From Ciona intestinalis (lineage: Eukaryota > Chordata > Ascidiacea > Phlebobranchia > Cionidae): a DNA stretch of 64,000 nucleotides. Shown here in pieces: positions 60,480-64,000 of this stretch. Location of the stretch: contig NC_020179.2 in the NCBI RefSeq assembly GCF_000224145.3, forward strand, positions 3,685,885-3,749,884, written 5' to 3'. Made by a program: the position numbers and the translations under genes. Each line of letters begins with the position of its first letter. Within the stretch, counting starts at the first letter, position 1. Below the pieces are notes generated by a model. That model had not been told where the DNA came from. It was given only the letters and a program-made list of their open reading frames with translations, and ran no database searches.

Positions 60480-62542
60480 AACAGCTGTGTCGACAGTTTT
60501 ATATGTCACCTATTAGGCGCCAGGATGTATGAAAACAATACGACAGTATCGTGTCACGTATCCTTGTGGGTGAACATTTATTAATAATTAAAAAGTAGCC
60601 ATATTAACGGCTGACTTATAAAAGTAAATATAGCACCCGCCACTTCAAATACACAATACATATATGGCGTTCTAAAAAAGTTTAACAAAAAGGTAGAACA
60701 AATACGAAAAAGGGAACGAGAACTAATCTTTATAGAGAAAGTAACCTTGACAATATTGAACATGAAGTGTTTTTATAAGTTCCGCGGAAGTATTAAATCT
60801 TCACAGCTTTGTAAATATTGAACCCAATTTATAATATCAGGGGATTTCTTAAGGAACCGAAATTTTCTGTTTTCTATAGTGTTTTTTTTTAGTTTCCCAT
60901 TGGGGTAACTGAGGTATAAGAGTTTTTCTCTTTTCTGGTTCAGGTATTATTTCTGTAAATACTCTTCGTCGTGTAATACCAAATAAACGATAAAACAAAT
61001 GTAAAACATGTCCCATCTCACCCCAACCGACTTTTTAAAATTTTTGATTAGTTTTTAAAAACACCACTAATTGTGATTCAAAACCCTTGTCGTGTGGAGA
61101 ACGATATGCGTGTCACTTTCATTCGTTCGTTGCTTTCGTAGAACCTTGCCGGAGTATAATACGCCGTGGGTTAGCCTACGTTATTTCCCTTTCCGGTGAC
61201 CCATATATCACAGGAAGTTGTATTCAGGAATAATAAGCTATTGATTACCGAACAATACCCATTATGACGTAATCGTCGCACCTGAACAACCCTGAGAGTT
61301 ATAACAACATGACGTCACGGGCACGTGACTCATTTGCGTATTTTCCTTCCTTCTATTGATAGAAACAGGTAGAAAAACAGTTGGTTACTTAATTGTCCAA
61401 TTTAAGGAACAGTTACACCTTGATTTAGAACAATCGTCTATAGAATTGAACAAAGCGTTTCCGTTTATTTTTATTATGACGAGATTGTATGAAAAAAACG
61501 AAAACGCGACGTGCATTTTGTAGACAAAGCAAAACGTCCAAGTCTAATTCAATTCTTTATTAAAATAGAACAATGCCAATTGTTCGCCATAAAGGACATT
61601 ATGACTTCGCAAATACGGAACAAGTTCGTTCCACTTTTGGACGCGGTCTATTATTTAACCGCGGGACGTAACAATTGTACGTAGTGTTGTTTTTTCTCGT
61701 AACAATATTGACTTGCAAGTGGATAAAACAAACAGAACCCTTAAACAAAAGTAACCAACCAACGAACGAAAACAATGTCCACGCAGCTGCTTTAATATTT
61801 AAACGAATACTCAATAACAACTCCCGACATCTAATGAACAAAAATTTATTAATAAGGCAATTTTTATTTAGGTTACTCATTTTTTTGTCAATGTTTTGGC
61901 AACAACCTAATTTACAATAAAATAAAAATCGAAAAATTTATGACGTTTTTTATGTTTATCGATATAAAATAACAGATAAATCTCACTTTTAGGTTTTTAA
62001 ACTAAAAAAACAATGAACCTAATACACGTAAAGGGTCCTTAATAACAAGTCGGCAGCGGACATGAAGTGCATGCACAAACAAGCCAATTACGAAGACCAC
62101 CCTGTTGGCCTCCTCCTTTGCCACCTCCAGTAATAAAAGAAACAAAAGCAATTGTGGAATACACTCGTGCTTGCTGTAATAAACGTTTCTGTATTTTATT
62201 GCTCAATTTACACACAGTTGTTCAAGCAAGCAATCTTCACACGGCTATTTTCGCAATCTCAGAGGCTTAATTTTAGACAAACGAGGGTCAAGCCCTGCCA
62301 AAGACATTCACTAAGGGTTGTTATGATATAAAGAGTTCGCTCTTGCTTGCGAAGCTAAGTTTGGCTTAAGGATTTGCGAATTTTGTTTATTTGCTCGATC
62401 ATTCTTTAAGACTTACACGAAAACACAGCGTCAGGCACTCAAGTATGGAGTGCAGAAATATAATCATTGTCTTTGCTTGTTTTTCTCACACTCACTTCAC
62501 TTAATGGAACGTTTGGATCTGTTTTGGGGAAATACTGTCGTA

Positions 62543-62734
62543 TTGTACTGTGAGGTTAGATGGGACAACTTTAGCAAACAATATCCAAATATTATGATCG
62601 TGTTTTAAACAATTAACAACGGTCCTTGGGAGTCGTGGGGATACGGTTTTATAATTCATTGAATGTTGTTTACTGCAAAATTGGACGAGAAAAAAGAATG
62701 AAAATATGTCCCATCTTCCCCCATCCTTCTATAA
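62543..62734 (-). mobile_element. MITE copy
   Basis: TATTGTACTGTGAGGTTAGA, CTTTAGCAAACAATATCCAA, GTCGTGGGGATACGGTTTTA and ATGTCCCATCTTCCCCCATC-TTCTATA. Confidence 0.88.
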
Positions 62735-62885
62735 ATAAGAGTAAAGGTTGCAATACACAGTATCCAGAATTCGTCTGTTTTGTCCGGATTTCGCTTTCGC
62801 ATCGGTAAAGGGTTTGCATACGATACTGTGTACAGCCACCTTAAATCATATCTGCTTAACCTGTTAGACGAGACTTAAATGAATG

Positions 62886-63085
62886 AAACTTACTTTATCC
62901 TCGCGTGGCCGGAAAACGACAGTCGTTATCACACGGGTTTAACACCTCGTGTCAGCTTACGAGCTACCATGTATGTTACTTTGTGGGTAATTATTATTTT
63001 TTTTTCATTCTTTTATGTAGGCCTATGGCTAATAATTTGGACAACCCATTGGTGACCACTGGGTTGGAGCAATTGCCGTATAGTT
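62886..63085. mobile_element. SINE-like element, longest body copy
   Basis: Starts AATGAATGAAACTTACTTTA and runs through CGCGTGGCCGGAAAACGACA, GTCGTTATCACACGGG, GCTTACGAGCTACCATGTAT, TTTGTGGGTAATTATT, AATTTGGACAACCC, GGTGACCACTGGGTTGGAGC to AATTGCCGTATAG. Confidence 0.7.
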
Positions 63086-63494
63086 TCTTACCAAATAACA
63101 TATTTTACATTTTATGGATGTCAAATTGAGCCTAGTGTTGATGTATTTTAATTTTGGAAAAGAAACCTAACCCCTAAAAACATTTAAAAAACAGTTTACG
63201 GGCAGTCGTTCTGAAAAAAAATTAAACTAGTATTCCGTAAGTGGAAATGACGGATTTGCGTTTATTTATGTAAATCATGAAAAATCTTTGTTTTGGAGAA
63301 TCAAATTTCAAAATGTGCTAGACGTATTTATAATATTTTGACTTTAATTGTGTAAAATTAGCAAAGCATATCTTGACCAGTTAATGTAGGAGTTGTGACA
63401 AAATGGTGTTTACAGTTTAAAAACTAATGTGAGTGTTTTAAATAATGCTTAAAATCGTTGATTGTTTTTAACGTTTAATTTTGTACAGGTTAAA

Positions 63495-63834
63495 ATGGCT
63501 TCCAGAGAAAACCTACCAAAGATTGTACGAGATGTGCAAGGTATTATTACTTTTTTAGTCTTAAATAACTGTTTCGAAACGTGTAAACAGTCATATAATT
63601 TTATGTACATGTCTATTTAAAGCCAGCAATAAAAGTTCCAACTTTTTGTTAATAACATAAAACTTGTTTAAATTGAGTACAAAACACCCAAAATATCTTT
63701 ACATTAGTTAAGTATAACTGATATAATTTACAAGTTTAACAACATTAATATTTTCCAGACATTGTAACCGATTTATGCAAAGAGTTCGAATCAACGAAAG
63801 AACCGATAACAGATGACAATCACAACCTGCATAA
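63495..63834 (+). CDS. FYCO1: FYCO1, first two coding exons (gene continues beyond window)
   Basis: FYCO1 (FYVE and coiled-coil domain protein) links autophagosomes and late endosomes to plus-end microtubule transport. Exon 1 is 63495-63540 (ATG, donor GTATTA); exon 2 is 63759-63834 (acceptor TTTTCCAG, donor GTAAGA), in phase, 41 residues visible. The pattern LPKIVRDVQDIVTDLCKEF followed by EPITDDNHNLHK matches the N-terminus of vertebrate FYCO1, just before its RUN domain (as I remember it: RIIRDLQDAVTELSKEF then EPITDD...LHK). An acceptor (TTGTACAG) ends 6 nt before the ATG, so a 5' UTR intron or spliced leader is likely. Other RUN-domain proteins (RUFY) are less similar. Confidence 0.8.
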
Positions 63835-64000
63835 GTAAGACATAGTTACCTGACAATTTAAAGTGGTTTCTCTTGTGCCTATTTATTTTCCATAGGGTTT
63901 CTCAGTGTGTATATGTGGCAAACCTGCTTTGCAATTTGTAATGCATTAAAAATACTTTTTTTATGCATTAGACAACAGCGGTAACAAAATATGTATAAAA

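Larger units (their letters stand above)
55161..63488. other. Gene-poor region upstream of SEMA6 and FYCO1
   Basis: Should contain the SEMA6 first exon and promoter and the FYCO1 5' region, if they are near. None could be pinned down. Two MITE copies, a decayed MITE end near 60977-61034 and a SINE copy are present. A TATATAAAG at about 58925 (+) has no supported gene after it. The 59200-59568 (+) frame of 122 aa has no support. Confidence 0.45.

Noticed and set aside
1..64000. tRNA genes, rRNA, CRISPR arrays or prokaryotic operon features
   Set aside because: No intact cloverleaf-type tRNA with both boxes outside the SINE, no rRNA, no regularly spaced direct repeats; the DNA is clearly animal nuclear.

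Overview
The window is a piece of a compact, AT-rich animal genome, almost certainly an ascidian tunicate of the genus Ciona. Evidence: short introns with plain GT-AG borders, vertebrate-like gene families (BBS7, FYCO1, class 6 semaphorin, LDB, RBM47/A1CF) packed at short distances, an unusual single-exon 7TM receptor, and about 17 copies of a ~195-bp MITE plus a tRNA-headed SINE of the kinds I recall being described from Ciona (Cimi-1 and Cics-1 type; names from memory, not checked). All splice structures below were read by eye from ORF continuity, phase and homology; there is no transcript evidence.

Layout. 20-2368 (+): last five exons of an unrecognised Ser/Thr/Pro-rich, probably nuclear protein. 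2703-9483 (-): complete 14-exon BBS7, tail to tail with the first gene. 10026-10587 (+): two-exon gene for a 99-aa secreted precursor with a cationic Trp-rich middle and an acidic tail, an antimicrobial-peptide-like layout, head to head with BBS7. 11315-17228 (+): complete 14-exon animal lipoxygenase with intact iron ligands. 17942-19282 (+): single-pass membrane protein with a long cytoplasmic tail. 21616-22659 (-): intronless 7TM receptor. 25938-27053 (-): LIM-domain-binding protein (LDB/CLIM/Chip) with one coding exon. 29652-33072 (-): four-exon RNA-binding protein of the RBM47/A1CF/RBM46 group, with a possible upstream promoter/exon near 35.8 kb in a cluster of CRE sites. 33.6-43.8 kb: gene-poor. 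43825-55160 (-): class 6 semaphorin from the sema domain to the stop codon; the signal-peptide exon was not found. 55.2-63.5 kb: gene-poor. 63495-63834 (+): first two coding exons of FYCO1, running off the window.

The genes do not form one pathway. They cover ciliary trafficking (BBS7), lipid mediators (lipoxygenase), innate-defence-like secretion (the small peptide), transcription cofactors (LDB), RNA editing/processing (RBM47/A1CF), guidance signalling (SEMA6) and autophagosome/endosome transport (FYCO1). I see no operon evidence. Several genes have a splice acceptor within a few bases of the start codon (FYCO1, RBM47, LDB), compatible with spliced-leader trans-splicing, known in Ciona, or with 5'UTR introns.

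Most promising points: the candidate peptide precursor at 10026-10587; the RBM47 gene combining features divided among vertebrate paralogues; its possible CRE-rich upstream promoter; heavy MITE load in lipoxygenase introns; and a small signal-peptide ORF inside a semaphorin intron.
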